Part shown: positions 33,363-42,500 of the stretch, piece by piece
Layout: each line of letters opens with the position of its first letter
How positions within the stretch are numbered: position 1 is the first letter of the stretch
Source: Candidatus Cloacimonadota bacterium
GTDB taxonomy: Bacteria; Cloacimonadota; Cloacimonadia; Cloacimonadales; TCS61
DNA: 50,050 bases
NCBI GenBank assembly: GCA_023137125.1
Contig: JAGLPW010000150.1
Location: 1 to 50,050 of the forward strand
Reading direction: 5' to 3'
Notes under the pieces: generated by a model
What the model was told of the DNA's origin: nothing
Seen by the model: the letters and a program-made list of their open reading frames with translations, nothing else
Database searches by the model: none
Made by a program: the position numbers and the translations under genes

Positions 33363-34157
33363 ATGAAAAAAAGTTTGATTTTACTAATTCTAACTGTGTT
33401 AACATTAACAGGGTGCTTAGCACCTTATTACACTGGAGTGGATTTTGTCAGAAACATCCAAAAAGAGAATCCTAAACAACCTTATTTTAAAGAAAGTGAT
33501 GTGATTTATTTTTCAAATTTAACTCCCAGTTCTGTCATCTATTTTGATAAAGATCATATTTTAGATGCAAACAAAGAAGAGGATCTGGAATCCTATCAAA
33601 GAATGATTGATTATTGGAATTTGGAAGAGAAAAATAACTACGGTTACGATACCCCATCCCTTTTCCTATCATCTGAATATAACATTAACATGTCCGAAAA
33701 ATTTAATGTCAAACCCGACAGCAGTTTTTCTTCTACAACATTACCTATTAAACTAGAATTATTTTCATTGGAAAGTTTTGATATAAGCAACTTCAAGATG
33801 AATGTAAAAAAGACAAATGAAAGCCAAATGGAAATCGCGGTAATCGAGCCAAAGAATGTTGCAGATTTTTCTGAGCTATTTTCCCAAATGCATCCAGATG
33901 CTACTCACGTGATATTAGCTAATAGTATGATAATTACATGTGATGCATTAACTTACTCGGTTTCTTATAATGCCCAGAATGTAAAATTTGCGGGAACAAT
34001 TTTAGTAAGTAAATCAATTATAGATTTGGATAAAAAGGAGATTGTAGGCTACGACCTAAACCAAACTCCTATCTTCTACAGCTATTTTGAAAAGATCAAT
34101 ACTGGGTTGAGAAAAGGCTTTGGTTTAGAAGGCACTCGACTAAGAAAATACTTCTAA
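33363..34157 (+). CDS. Hypothetical lipoprotein, 264 aa
   Basis: The N-terminus is a lipoprotein signal ending in LTGC (Cys18). The mature part is hydrophilic and mixed alpha/beta, with segments such as SDVIYFSNLTPSSVIYFDKDH and HVILANSMIITCDALTYSVSYNAQ, but I recognise no family. AAAGGAGATTAACTAAG precedes the ATG. It lies 12 bases before the next gene, which encodes a small barrel-like protein, so the pair may work together at the outer membrane. An attC-like hairpin follows the pair. Confidence 0.65.
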   Translation: MKKSLILLILTVLTLTGCLAPYYTGVDFVRNIQKENPKQPYFKESDVIYFSNLTPSSVIYFDKDHILDANKEEDLESYQRMIDYWNLEEKNNYGYDTPSLFLSSEYNINMSEKFNVKPDSSFSSTTLPIKLELFSLESFDISNFKMNVKKTNESQMEIAVIEPKNVADFSELFSQMHPDATHVILANSMIITCDALTYSVSYNAQNVKFAGTILVSKSIIDLDKKEIVGYDLNQTPIFYSYFEKINTGLRKGFGLEGTRLRKYF

Positions 34158-34169
34158 GGAGTCACTTAT

Positions 34170-34904
34170 ATGAAAAAAATACTAATTTTACTATTATTAA
34201 TTGGTGGTACTCTTTTTGCAGGTGAAACCAATCCTTTCGATAAGGTTTCTGAAAAAGAAAAAGAAGAAATTAAAAACACTACTGAAGAAGAGAGAATATA
34301 CGAAATTCATGAGATTATGATTCTTAGCTTTAACTACGGATTTAGTAATATGGCAAAGATGACTGGAAGTAATCTTATTATAGATGAGGCTAATTTTGCT
34401 GAAAATTTAGCTTCAGGTTCCATATTTGGGATTGAACTTCATCGTTATAAAAAAAGTAATTTGGGCTTTGGATTAATATTCAACTACTACTCCAGTAAAG
34501 CATCAATTGAAGTTATGGATGAAAATGGTCAAATAGCTACGTTAACAGATAAGGTTAAAATTCCTGCCTTAAGTCTGGCAGTTGGTTTCAAGCGAGCCAA
34601 TGTTGCAAAACGAATTATGTATGGGGCTGATGTAAGAGTAGGCGGGGCTATTTATCAGGAAGAATTGTCTGTGTTTAATGGTAAGGTAAATTATAATTGT
34701 CCTACAGGGATATTCGGGGCAAATTTATTTATTGAATATCTTATGAACAAAAACACTGGTATTGGATTTAGCTGTACTTATACTTCAGGCTCAATTTCAG
34801 AGTTATATATAGAAGGTGGTGGTAATTTTGAGTTAGAGGAGCCTTTAAGTTTAAATAGAATTGACATTCTTTTGAGTCTTAAATTCCATTTTGATAAAGA
34901 GTAA
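34170..34904 (+). CDS. Hypothetical outer-membrane barrel-like protein, 244 aa
   Basis: A signal peptide (1-17) is followed by a charged segment (about 20-48), then alternating amphipathic strands (FNYGFSNMAKM, LGFGLIFNYYSS, IMYGADVRVGGAIY, TGIGFSCTYTSGS). The end, ILLSLKFHF followed by DKE, fits a small outer-membrane beta-barrel. The stop is 32 bases before an attC-like hairpin, where the recombination site of a gene cassette would lie. No family recognised. Confidence 0.65.
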   Translation: MKKILILLLLIGGTLFAGETNPFDKVSEKEKEEIKNTTEEERIYEIHEIMILSFNYGFSNMAKMTGSNLIIDEANFAENLASGSIFGIELHRYKKSNLGFGLIFNYYSSKASIEVMDENGQIATLTDKVKIPALSLAVGFKRANVAKRIMYGADVRVGGAIYQEELSVFNGKVNYNCPTGIFGANLFIEYLMNKNTGIGFSCTYTSGSISELYIEGGGNFELEEPLSLNRIDILLSLKFHFDKE

Positions 34905-34936
34905 TATGTTGATCGAAAGTGCTAAATGAAATATCC

Positions 34937-34982
34937 TATAACAAGCGTGTCTGTTAAGTTTCACAGCACACGCCGCCGTTAG
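34937..34982 (+). other. attC-like hairpin (possible integron cassette recombination site)
   Basis: TATAACAA (34937-34944) opens the element and GTTAG (34978-34982) closes it. Inside, GCGTGT pairs with ACACGC and CTGT with ACAG, leaving one unpaired C (34967) and the loop TAAGTTTC. Outer TAAC and GTTA also pair, separated from the inner stem by AA and CGCC. This reproduces the R''-spacer-L''-loop-L'-spacer-R' plan with an extrahelical base of attC sites. There is no U-tract, so it is not an ordinary terminator. The R' box is imperfect against GTTRRRY. Confidence 0.5.
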
Positions 34983-37900
34983 TGTATAAGCATTACTTTC
35001 TTTGTTAAAATTATATTACCGCTTTTAACTTTTATAAAATACAATCCGGATGAAACTCTTTTATTGTTTTCATCTTTCAAAAACCAGTAGACCATATTGT
35101 CTTGGTTATTTCCTCCATCGATCTCTTTTACAAATTGACCTTTAATGTTGTATATCCTTACTGAAAAATCAGGTTGGTTAGAAGCCGAAAAAGCAATATT
35201 TAATATCTCACCCGAATACACAGGATTGGGAAAAGCATACAAAACTCCAGGTTCGAACTCTGGTTCGTCATCTACCTGAGTTCCCTCACCTAAAGAAAAA
35301 TCATCGATAAATACACCGATCTCGCTCATAGAACCATACTGATTGAAGTTAATTATCTCTTCTGCATAATTGAATTTTAGCTTAAAGGTCATCACTGTTC
35401 CAATCTCAAGTTCATCAAGCATCAACTCATCAAGATCAAGATTGTATTCAACCCAATCTCCCTCTATATAAATTTCCGGTGTTCGTAGACGTCCGTTATC
35501 GTTTGGAAGTGCCCCACCTGCACCGAGGAATATCAGAGTATCAACGACGTCGTTATATTCCAAGATAAAGAAAACACCATCATTTCCGTACATCGGCATT
35601 TTGAATTTGTAATTGAAAGAAAGCTCCAAATCTTGGGTATATACAAAAGACGGTGCAATTGCTGTGTAGGTTCCCGTTTCACTAGGACGGCAGGAAAAAG
35701 ATGATTCTCCGTTGTAAGCATAGGTTTGAACGATTTGCCATTCTGTGGGACAATCCCAATTCAAGCCTTCTTCAAAATCATCTGACCAGGAAAGAATTCC
35801 AATAGGTAAAATGATTTCTTCAGAAAACGTAAATTCATAAGTTCCCCAATTAATGCATACCTGAAACTCAATTGTATAACTTCCCACGTAATCTGTTGGA
35901 GTATCTTCGGAAACGGTAATAATCCAATTTTCCAGAGCTACCGTTTCTCCGGTCATTATCGGATATTCAAACATAGCTTCTGTTTCTTCAAAAGTAAAAT
36001 ACTCACTACCGGACACGAAATTTATATTCAGATAATCTAATGTGAAATCACCGGAATTGATAAATTCATAATTTAACAGTGCATTGCTTCCGGGAGAAAT
36101 ATTTTCCGGATTCACTACAAAATTTAAAGAAACATCAGGAGCAAGGATCGTGAATATTAAAGTGCTTTCGGTTACTAACTCAAGGTTCTCATTATAGATG
36201 TTTTGAGTTACCGTGATCTCTTTTCCTTTTTCCATCTGATATGATTCGTCGATCAGAAGAATATGACCGGTAATAGAATTTAAATCTATGTTTGAATTTG
36301 CTTCTATACTCGATGTGTATGAAGTATTTGAAATTGAAATTTCATCCTCATCGAATTCATACTCTACCAAAAAATTGAAATTTTCATTTGTAGGATTGTG
36401 TAATACAGAGCTAATCCAAAATGTCTGTCCTTGTGAAACTAAAGTATTTCCAGAAATATCTCCAATGAACGGTGTCGGTTGATATTCACTTAAATTTATT
36501 TCTACAGTCTTGTAGCCGTATTTGTACAAATATGCTGTTTCGTCCGAGTTTAGAATTATTGTTTCTCCGTTAGCATTTGTAATCGATTGATCTTCACCAA
36601 CAGTTATTATTACATCTTCTATGGGAATTCCGTTAGAAGTTACAACGAAATGCAGATCCTCAGAAATCTCTATGTTATAGTCTAATTCTTTCGGGTTTTC
36701 ATTAATCAAATTGAAGTATGAATCACCAACCTCATTCAATTGATAAGCAACCCATTTGTAAACAGAAGTTCCACCGAAATAGGGAATGAAAGGCAACTTT
36801 TGCAGCGCATTTGTTTCTGAAATGATGGAAATATCGTTCCAAAAAATCTGCTTGAAAAATTCTTTTTGGAAGAATTCGGAAAAGCCAAATCCGGAAGCTG
36901 CCGGAGCTCCCCAACCGTACCTGGAATTTCCGATATAAGCCAGTTGACCTTTATCTTCCTTCATTACCAGAGCTTCTCCAATTGAACCGTAATCTAAAGC
37001 TGCAGACCAGCAACCAATAGAATAGAATATACCGCCGTACTCGTTTTCCAGATTATACAGGTTAGTTGTTCTGATAGAGCCGTCCTCCAATGACAGCGCT
37101 GTTTTCCCCGCATGACCGGTATGTTGAACAATGTTCATATTTTGGTTCAGCAAAGCATAGGCATTTTCCATTGTATTTTCGTCATCGTATAAAAATGTAA
37201 TGTCATAATATTCAGGAAAATATTGCTCATAAATAAATTGTTGGCAAACTTCACTGTCAGATCCTTGCCAAAGTTCCATCGATAATCCACCAGCTTTGGT
37301 GTAATCTTCGTGCTCACCTTTTTCGTAAGCTATAAGGCGTGAAATATAATCTATAACTCCGTCTGCAGTATTTGCAGAAATTCTACCCACAAAAACTTCA
37401 GGGAAAAAATCAACTTCGTCTTCTTCCTCACCGTAGATTTCATCTCCGTCGGCATTCCAATTACCGTTCAAACAAGAATAATACATATCTGCTCTGAGAT
37501 CGTTTTCATCGTCATACAAACCATATTCACAATCGAAGGCAAAAGCAGTTCTGCTGGGAATTGCATCTGTATCTGCCCCTAGTGTAACAAAGGAGATCGA
37601 GAGTTCATTGTACTTACTGATTATGCAGTTTCTTATTTTTTCCTGCAGATCGATCCCTTGAAAATTTTGTTCTATGTTTTCTACGGTTTCAATAAAAGTT
37701 TCCACTCCTTGAATTCTGCGAAAATCTAAAAGTGTTTCGTATTCATCAACAAAACTTTCGGGGGTAATAAGTAAATATTTGATATCCGTTGTTCTGGAAT
37801 TGCTCGGGATATTAAGCGATTTGAGAACCTGTTTAGAAGTGTAATTACTACGATAAATTTCATTTACCGGATCATTTTCAAATTCAATATCAAACGTAAT

Positions 37901-38383
37901 TTCTTCATAATATGTAAATTCATTCTGGGTTGGTTTGTAAGTTCCGGTAAAAAAAGAAATGTAACCTAAATTTGTATTCCCGCATCTTCCCGAGCCGAAG
38001 TTATGAATTAAATTTTCAGGAAAAACACCACCTCGACCTTGACCTTGTTCTCGATACTCAGCGATAAATGGTACTTCCCCTTTATAACTAAACGGAACGT
38101 TTCTTTGAACAGGAGTTAGTAGTGAATTTAAGATAATATGATTTTCATTCCTTCCTTCAAAATTTACATTTAATATTTTTTTATCTACAGGGATTTCAAA
38201 GAATATTGAACTTACAGGAACGGCAGGTTCACCTTCATTCTGCGGGAAAAAAGAATCTTCAGAGGAAACTGTCGTAAAACCTCTATCTACAGAAATTTCA
38301 GGAGCAGAATTACTTGTCGTGATTTCCAAACCGAATAATAACGTGCACAGCAAAAGACAACAAACAAACAAGATCTTTTTCAT
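34979..38383 (-). CDS. Gingipain-like C25 cysteine protease with T9SS sorting domain
   Basis: This is a secreted protein of about 1134 aa with a signal peptide (1-20) and a propeptide-like N-terminal region. A C25 peptidase domain (about 190-520) includes KYLLITPESFVDEY, the catalytic His region VQHTGHAGKT (near 420) and the catalytic Cys in SIGCWSAALDYG (near 457). Immunoglobulin-like and MAM-like beta domains follow. The C-terminal sorting domain has AFPNPVYSGEILNIAF and ends TKKVMLIH. I set the start at 38383, after GAGGAAGAT; the frame from 38422 adds a poor N-terminus. The stop codon TAA overlaps the last bases of the attC-like element. Likely a surface or secreted endopeptidase. Confidence 0.86.
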   Translation of the reverse strand: MKKILFVCCLLLCTLLFGLEITTSNSAPEISVDRGFTTVSSEDSFFPQNEGEPAVPVSSIFFEIPVDKKILNVNFEGRNENHIILNSLLTPVQRNVPFSYKGEVPFIAEYREQGQGRGGVFPENLIHNFGSGRCGNTNLGYISFFTGTYKPTQNEFTYYEEITFDIEFENDPVNEIYRSNYTSKQVLKSLNIPSNSRTTDIKYLLITPESFVDEYETLLDFRRIQGVETFIETVENIEQNFQGIDLQEKIRNCIISKYNELSISFVTLGADTDAIPSRTAFAFDCEYGLYDDENDLRADMYYSCLNGNWNADGDEIYGEEEDEVDFFPEVFVGRISANTADGVIDYISRLIAYEKGEHEDYTKAGGLSMELWQGSDSEVCQQFIYEQYFPEYYDITFLYDDENTMENAYALLNQNMNIVQHTGHAGKTALSLEDGSIRTTNLYNLENEYGGIFYSIGCWSAALDYGSIGEALVMKEDKGQLAYIGNSRYGWGAPAASGFGFSEFFQKEFFKQIFWNDISIISETNALQKLPFIPYFGGTSVYKWVAYQLNEVGDSYFNLINENPKELDYNIEISEDLHFVVTSNGIPIEDVIITVGEDQSITNANGETIILNSDETAYLYKYGYKTVEINLSEYQPTPFIGDISGNTLVSQGQTFWISSVLHNPTNENFNFLVEYEFDEDEISISNTSYTSSIEANSNIDLNSITGHILLIDESYQMEKGKEITVTQNIYNENLELVTESTLIFTILAPDVSLNFVVNPENISPGSNALLNYEFINSGDFTLDYLNINFVSGSEYFTFEETEAMFEYPIMTGETVALENWIITVSEDTPTDYVGSYTIEFQVCINWGTYEFTFSEEIILPIGILSWSDDFEEGLNWDCPTEWQIVQTYAYNGESSFSCRPSETGTYTAIAPSFVYTQDLELSFNYKFKMPMYGNDGVFFILEYNDVVDTLIFLGAGGALPNDNGRLRTPEIYIEGDWVEYNLDLDELMLDELEIGTVMTFKLKFNYAEEIINFNQYGSMSEIGVFIDDFSLGEGTQVDDEPEFEPGVLYAFPNPVYSGEILNIAFSASNQPDFSVRIYNIKGQFVKEIDGGNNQDNMVYWFLKDENNKRVSSGLYFIKVKSGNIILTKKVMLIH

Positions 38384-38652
38384 ATCTTCCTCTCTTCTCC
38401 ATAAATTTGTTCGGAAAATCATAAGTCAAGATTTAACAGGTTTTTTTCTGTTTGTGATTGAAATAAAGCTTTAATTTCTTTTTGATCTTTGTCTCTTTGC
38501 TTCTTTGTATCTTCTTCCTCACCTCTAATTTATTTCTTGACCTAATTCATAGAGTATTCATATGAAATATTATTGGAGAAAATAGAAATGATAAAGAGAT
38601 TTACAAAGAAATTGGAAAAGAATAATGAGTAAAGAAAGTATGGAGGGATAAT
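38384..38652. other. Divergent intergenic region with a possible promoter
   Basis: This 269-base region separates the C25 protease (leftward) from the propeller lipoprotein (rightward). A possible plus-strand promoter is TTGACC (38537-38542) and TATGAA (38561-38566) with an 18-base spacer. Nothing else beyond AT-rich sequence and a 14-codon chance frame at 38588 is seen. Confidence 0.4.
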
Positions 38653-39678
38653 ATGAATAAGATATTTATAATTTCTATAGTTATCAGCATTTTATCTATC
38701 AACGGCTGCAAGACAAATAATACTTCGGAATGGATTATTTATAACACAGAAAATTCAGGTTTACCAAATAATAGACTTACTTGTATAGCAATAGAGGAAA
38801 ACGGAACAAAATGGATAGGAACGCGATATGGAGGTTTTGCTGAATTCGATAACCATGAATGGACTGTTTACGATACTACTAATTCAGAACTAAATGACAA
38901 TTTTATTTGGGATATAATAATTGATAATTATAACAATAAATGGATAATTACAAAAGATCATGCTGAAAAAGGAGAATTGATCTGTATTAGAGGTAATATT
39001 TGGACAAACTACAATGATATTTATGATTTAAATGATTTTCAGATGAGATCAGTAGCAATTGATATTGATAACACTATCTGGATAGTAACAAGATTTAATG
39101 GTATAGTCCATATTGATGGTGAAAATGTTATTATTTACGATGATGATGAATTGGGTATTACAGTAAACTATTATTTTTATATTACTATTGATTCCAATGG
39201 TATAAAATGGATTGGAACTTCAAGCGGATTAGTAAAATATGATAATAGCGATTGGACAATATTTAATACTGAAAATTCAGATATTCCTGACAATAAAGTT
39301 ACTAAAATCTTGATTGATAATTACGGAACTAAATGGATAACCTGCAATGGTATGACTGTTTATAATGAATTAAGCTGGATCAATTATACTACCGAAAATT
39401 CAGAATTACCTGAAATGAATGTAAACACAATATGTATTGATGAAAATGGTATAAAATGGATTGGAACCGATGATTTTATTGATTACGATTATCATGGAGG
39501 ATTAATTAAATACGATGGTTCAATCTGGTCAATTTATAGAACCGAAAATTCAGAACTACCTGATAATAATGTATTTGATATCATCATAGATGAATACAAT
39601 ACAAAATGGATATGTACAGATAATGGATTGGCTGCTTTTTATGAGCATTATATTACAACTTCAAATATTGTTGAATAA
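38653..39678 (+). CDS. Seven-repeat beta-propeller lipoprotein
   Basis: A lipoprotein signal ends in SINGC (Cys19). The rest consists of seven tandem repeats of about 43-48 residues of the type W-x-I/V-Y-x-T-E-N-S-x-L-P-D-N ... ID-x-N-G-x-KWIGT-x-x-GL. This is the two-component-regulator-propeller repeat pattern, and seven copies would close a seven-bladed propeller. Repeats 2 and 3 are the most diverged. No signalling domain is fused, so it is probably a surface binding protein rather than a sensor kinase. The start follows ATGGAGGGATAAT. Confidence 0.8.
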   Translation: MNKIFIISIVISILSINGCKTNNTSEWIIYNTENSGLPNNRLTCIAIEENGTKWIGTRYGGFAEFDNHEWTVYDTTNSELNDNFIWDIIIDNYNNKWIITKDHAEKGELICIRGNIWTNYNDIYDLNDFQMRSVAIDIDNTIWIVTRFNGIVHIDGENVIIYDDDELGITVNYYFYITIDSNGIKWIGTSSGLVKYDNSDWTIFNTENSDIPDNKVTKILIDNYGTKWITCNGMTVYNELSWINYTTENSELPEMNVNTICIDENGIKWIGTDDFIDYDYHGGLIKYDGSIWSIYRTENSELPDNNVFDIIIDEYNTKWICTDNGLAAFYEHYITTSNIVE

Positions 39679-39708
39679 AAAGAAGATTAAAATTTGGAGA
39701 CAATAATA

Positions 39709-40767
39709 ATGATAAAGAGAAGAAAAACCAGAATAATTCAGGTTGGAAATGTTGCTATCGGTGGTGATAATCCCATTTCTATACAATCAATGACTACCAC
39801 AAAAACAGCAGACATAAAAGCGACTGTACAACAGATAAAAGAGCTGGCAATTGCCGGATGTGATATTGTACGTATTGCTGTTCCCGATATGCTTTCAGCC
39901 GAAGCGATAAAACAGATAAAGCAGCAGATTTCAATTCCTATAATCGCAGATATTCACTTTGATTATAAACTTGCAATTGCCTCGATCAAAGCCGGTGTGG
40001 ATGGATTGCGTTTGAATCCTGGTAATATTGGCAGCGAGCAAAATGTATTAAAAGTTGTTGATGCAGTCAGAGAAAAGAAAATTCCCATTCGTATTGGTGT
40101 AAATACTGGTTCTCTTTCCAAAGAAATCTTGCAGAAATATGGAATTTCGGCACGAGGTATTGTAGAAAGTGCTCTGGAACATGTTGCAATTCTGGAGAAA
40201 GCAAATTATCATGAGATCAAGATCTCAGTAAAAGCATCTTCAGTACCATTAACTATCGAATCTTATAAATTACTTTCTTCTAAAACAGATTATCCGCTGC
40301 ATCTGGGAGTTACAGAAGCTGGAACAGAATTTATTGGAACCATAAAATCTTCCATTGGTATCGGCTCGTTACTGGCTGAAGGGATTGGAGATACTCTCCG
40401 TGTTTCATTAACTGCAGATCCTGTAAAAGAGATCGTGGTTGGAAAAGAGATCCTCAAAGCACTTCATCTTCGTAAGGGTTTAGAAATTATCTCCTGCCCC
40501 ACTTGTGGCAGAACGGATATTGATATTATCTCACTGGCAAAAAAGGTTGAAAAAGCATTAGAAAAATATGCCGATACAGATCTTTCAGTTGCTGTTATGG
40601 GCTGTATTGTGAATGGTCCGGGAGAAGCACGAGTCGCAGATTTTGGTATTGCCGGCGGGAAACATGAGGGACTACTATTTATGAAAGGTGAGATATTACG
40701 CAAAGTTAAGGAAGAGGAATTAGTTCCACAGCTTATCAAACTCATTGAAAAGAATGTTGAAATTTAA
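39709..40767 (+). CDS. ispG: 4-hydroxy-3-methylbut-2-enyl-diphosphate synthase
   Basis: This is a 352-aa iron-sulfur enzyme of the MEP isoprenoid pathway. The N-terminal VGNVAIGGDNPISIQSMTTT is typical. The [4Fe-4S] ligands are in ISCPTCGRTD and AVMGCIVNGPGEA. I prefer the ATG at 39709 behind TTGGAG over the TTG at 39694, which is itself part of that site. The Omp85-like gene starts inside its last codons. Confidence 0.94.
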   Translation: MIKRRKTRIIQVGNVAIGGDNPISIQSMTTTKTADIKATVQQIKELAIAGCDIVRIAVPDMLSAEAIKQIKQQISIPIIADIHFDYKLAIASIKAGVDGLRLNPGNIGSEQNVLKVVDAVREKKIPIRIGVNTGSLSKEILQKYGISARGIVESALEHVAILEKANYHEIKISVKASSVPLTIESYKLLSSKTDYPLHLGVTEAGTEFIGTIKSSIGIGSLLAEGIGDTLRVSLTADPVKEIVVGKEILKALHLRKGLEIISCPTCGRTDIDIISLAKKVEKALEKYADTDLSVAVMGCIVNGPGEARVADFGIAGGKHEGLLFMKGEILRKVKEEELVPQLIKLIEKNVEI

Positions 40768-42418
40768 ACTTTTTTGGATATTTCTTTTATTCTGTGTTTT
40801 TTTAAATGCCGAACTCAGGATCGGTGAGATAAAATTCGAAGGCAATAAACTTATCTCAGATAAAGATCTTAGCACAAGCGTCTCTTCCAGCACCGGCAGT
40901 ATATTCAACCAAGCTCTATTAAACAAAGATGCAAAACATATTTCAGATTATTATTCCAGAAAAGGATTATATAATATCAAAGTTCACGCTCCTCAAATAA
41001 TCACCAACTCACCCACTCGTATCGACGTAATCTTCCAAATAGAAGAATTGAGTGAAATTTTAATAACAAATATAAGTTTTATGGGAAATAGTTACATCAC
41101 TGATTCTAAATTATTATCAATACTTCCGAAACGGGATCTAACTTTATTGGAACTTGCCGGATCGCTTAAAACCTTAGCCGAATTCTATGCTGATAACGGT
41201 TTTCTTTTTGCCGATGTGAAACTTGATAGTTTATTGAATAATAACGAGCAGATCACTGCCTTTATCAAAATTGATGAAGGCAAATTCTGCCAGTTCACAG
41301 AATATAAATTCAAAGGTAATAAAACCACTCGCAATGAAACTCTGATAAGGATTTCACGGTTAGCTAGTATAAAGAATATCACGCCTGCAACCTTACAGCA
41401 GGCTGCAAATAATATACGACAGAAAAGATATATTAAAAACTGTGAACTTATACCATTGGACCATAATAAATTACTTTTTCAGGTGGAAGAAGATCGCATG
41501 AGCTTGATCTCCGGTATATTGGGTTATGATAATTCAAAAGATGGTAATAACAGGATTACCGGGTGGATCGATCTTGAGTTCATGAACCTGTATGGAACTG
41601 ATCGCTCTCTTGCACTTAACTGGCAGCATCTTTCTGCAGATATTAGTTCTATAGAACTCAAATATCATGAATCCGGTTTTTTACGTTATCCGATTAATGC
41701 AGATCTGTTAGTTTACCGTCAGGAAGTTGATTCCACTTACATAAGATCTAAATTTGAAAGTGAAATATACTACTATGATCTCTACAATCGTTATGGATTA
41801 TTTTTTGGGATGGAGGACATTTTCCCCGGTAGTAGAAAATCTGCGATTATAGAAAGATCAACTTTTAATAAACTGGGTGTTTTATGGGATATGACAGCTC
41901 TGGATAATATTCTCAATCCATCTTCGGGAACTCAAAGTTATTTAAAGTATTACTACATTTTTAATTCTGTTGATGAAGAAAATATTAGTAAACAAGCGGT
42001 TGAGATCAAATGGGCAAAATATTTTGATGTTGGAAAACAATTCGTTCTGGGATTTGGCGTAAATGCTAATGTGATCGAGAATAAACAGCTTACAGAATTT
42101 GAAGTTTATGAACTGGGTGGTGCAAAAAGCCTGCGTGGTTTCAATGAGAATGTTTTCTCAGGTTACCGTGTTGGTTGGTCAGATTTAGAATTAAGATATT
42201 TATTCGGACGGAATTCCAGGCTTTTTGCTTTTGGTGCTTACGGTTATGTAGAAAACTTGATCTATAAATACAGCGATCTTTTTAGTTTTGGGTTTGGACT
42301 TCGTACTCAAACAAAGATAGGTTTGCTGGGAATCGATTACGGATTGGGAATACAGAATGGTGAAATGAGAAATCCTCTTGACGGAATTATTCATATTGGT
42401 ATAGAAACGGGACTGTAG
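40754..42418 (+). CDS. Omp85-family outer membrane protein (BamA/TamA-like)
   Basis: A signal peptide (1-18) is followed by three POTRA domains (about 19-80, 85-160 and 170-245). Each has the beta-alpha-alpha-beta pattern, with the typical phrases EGNKLI, MGNSYI and KGNKTT. A C-terminal 16-strand-type barrel follows, with the conserved SLRGF motif (GGAKSLRGFNEN) and a terminal barrel strand. At 554 aa with three POTRAs it is shorter than BamA and nearer TamA or FhaC-type relatives. Likely job: insertion or export of outer-membrane proteins. It overlaps ispG by 14 bases; a TTG at 40745 is an alternative start. Confidence 0.85.
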   Translation: MLKFKLFWIFLLFCVFLNAELRIGEIKFEGNKLISDKDLSTSVSSSTGSIFNQALLNKDAKHISDYYSRKGLYNIKVHAPQIITNSPTRIDVIFQIEELSEILITNISFMGNSYITDSKLLSILPKRDLTLLELAGSLKTLAEFYADNGFLFADVKLDSLLNNNEQITAFIKIDEGKFCQFTEYKFKGNKTTRNETLIRISRLASIKNITPATLQQAANNIRQKRYIKNCELIPLDHNKLLFQVEEDRMSLISGILGYDNSKDGNNRITGWIDLEFMNLYGTDRSLALNWQHLSADISSIELKYHESGFLRYPINADLLVYRQEVDSTYIRSKFESEIYYYDLYNRYGLFFGMEDIFPGSRKSAIIERSTFNKLGVLWDMTALDNILNPSSGTQSYLKYYYIFNSVDEENISKQAVEIKWAKYFDVGKQFVLGFGVNANVIENKQLTEFEVYELGGAKSLRGFNENVFSGYRVGWSDLELRYLFGRNSRLFAFGAYGYVENLIYKYSDLFSFGFGLRTQTKIGLLGIDYGLGIQNGEMRNPLDGIIHIGIETGL

Positions 42419-42500
42419 ATAAAATTAGGAATGTGAGATTTAAAATGTGAAGTCTTTTTATTATTGTTTTAAAATTTGTAATATTATTTAAGGGGGTGTT

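Noticed and set aside
34937-34982. Plain convergent terminator
   Set aside because: The stem is GC-rich but neither strand has a following T-run, and its box layout fits attC better.
38588-38632. 14-codon frame upstream of the propeller lipoprotein
   Set aside because: Too short, lysine-rich, with no strong ribosome-binding site; likely chance in AT-rich DNA.
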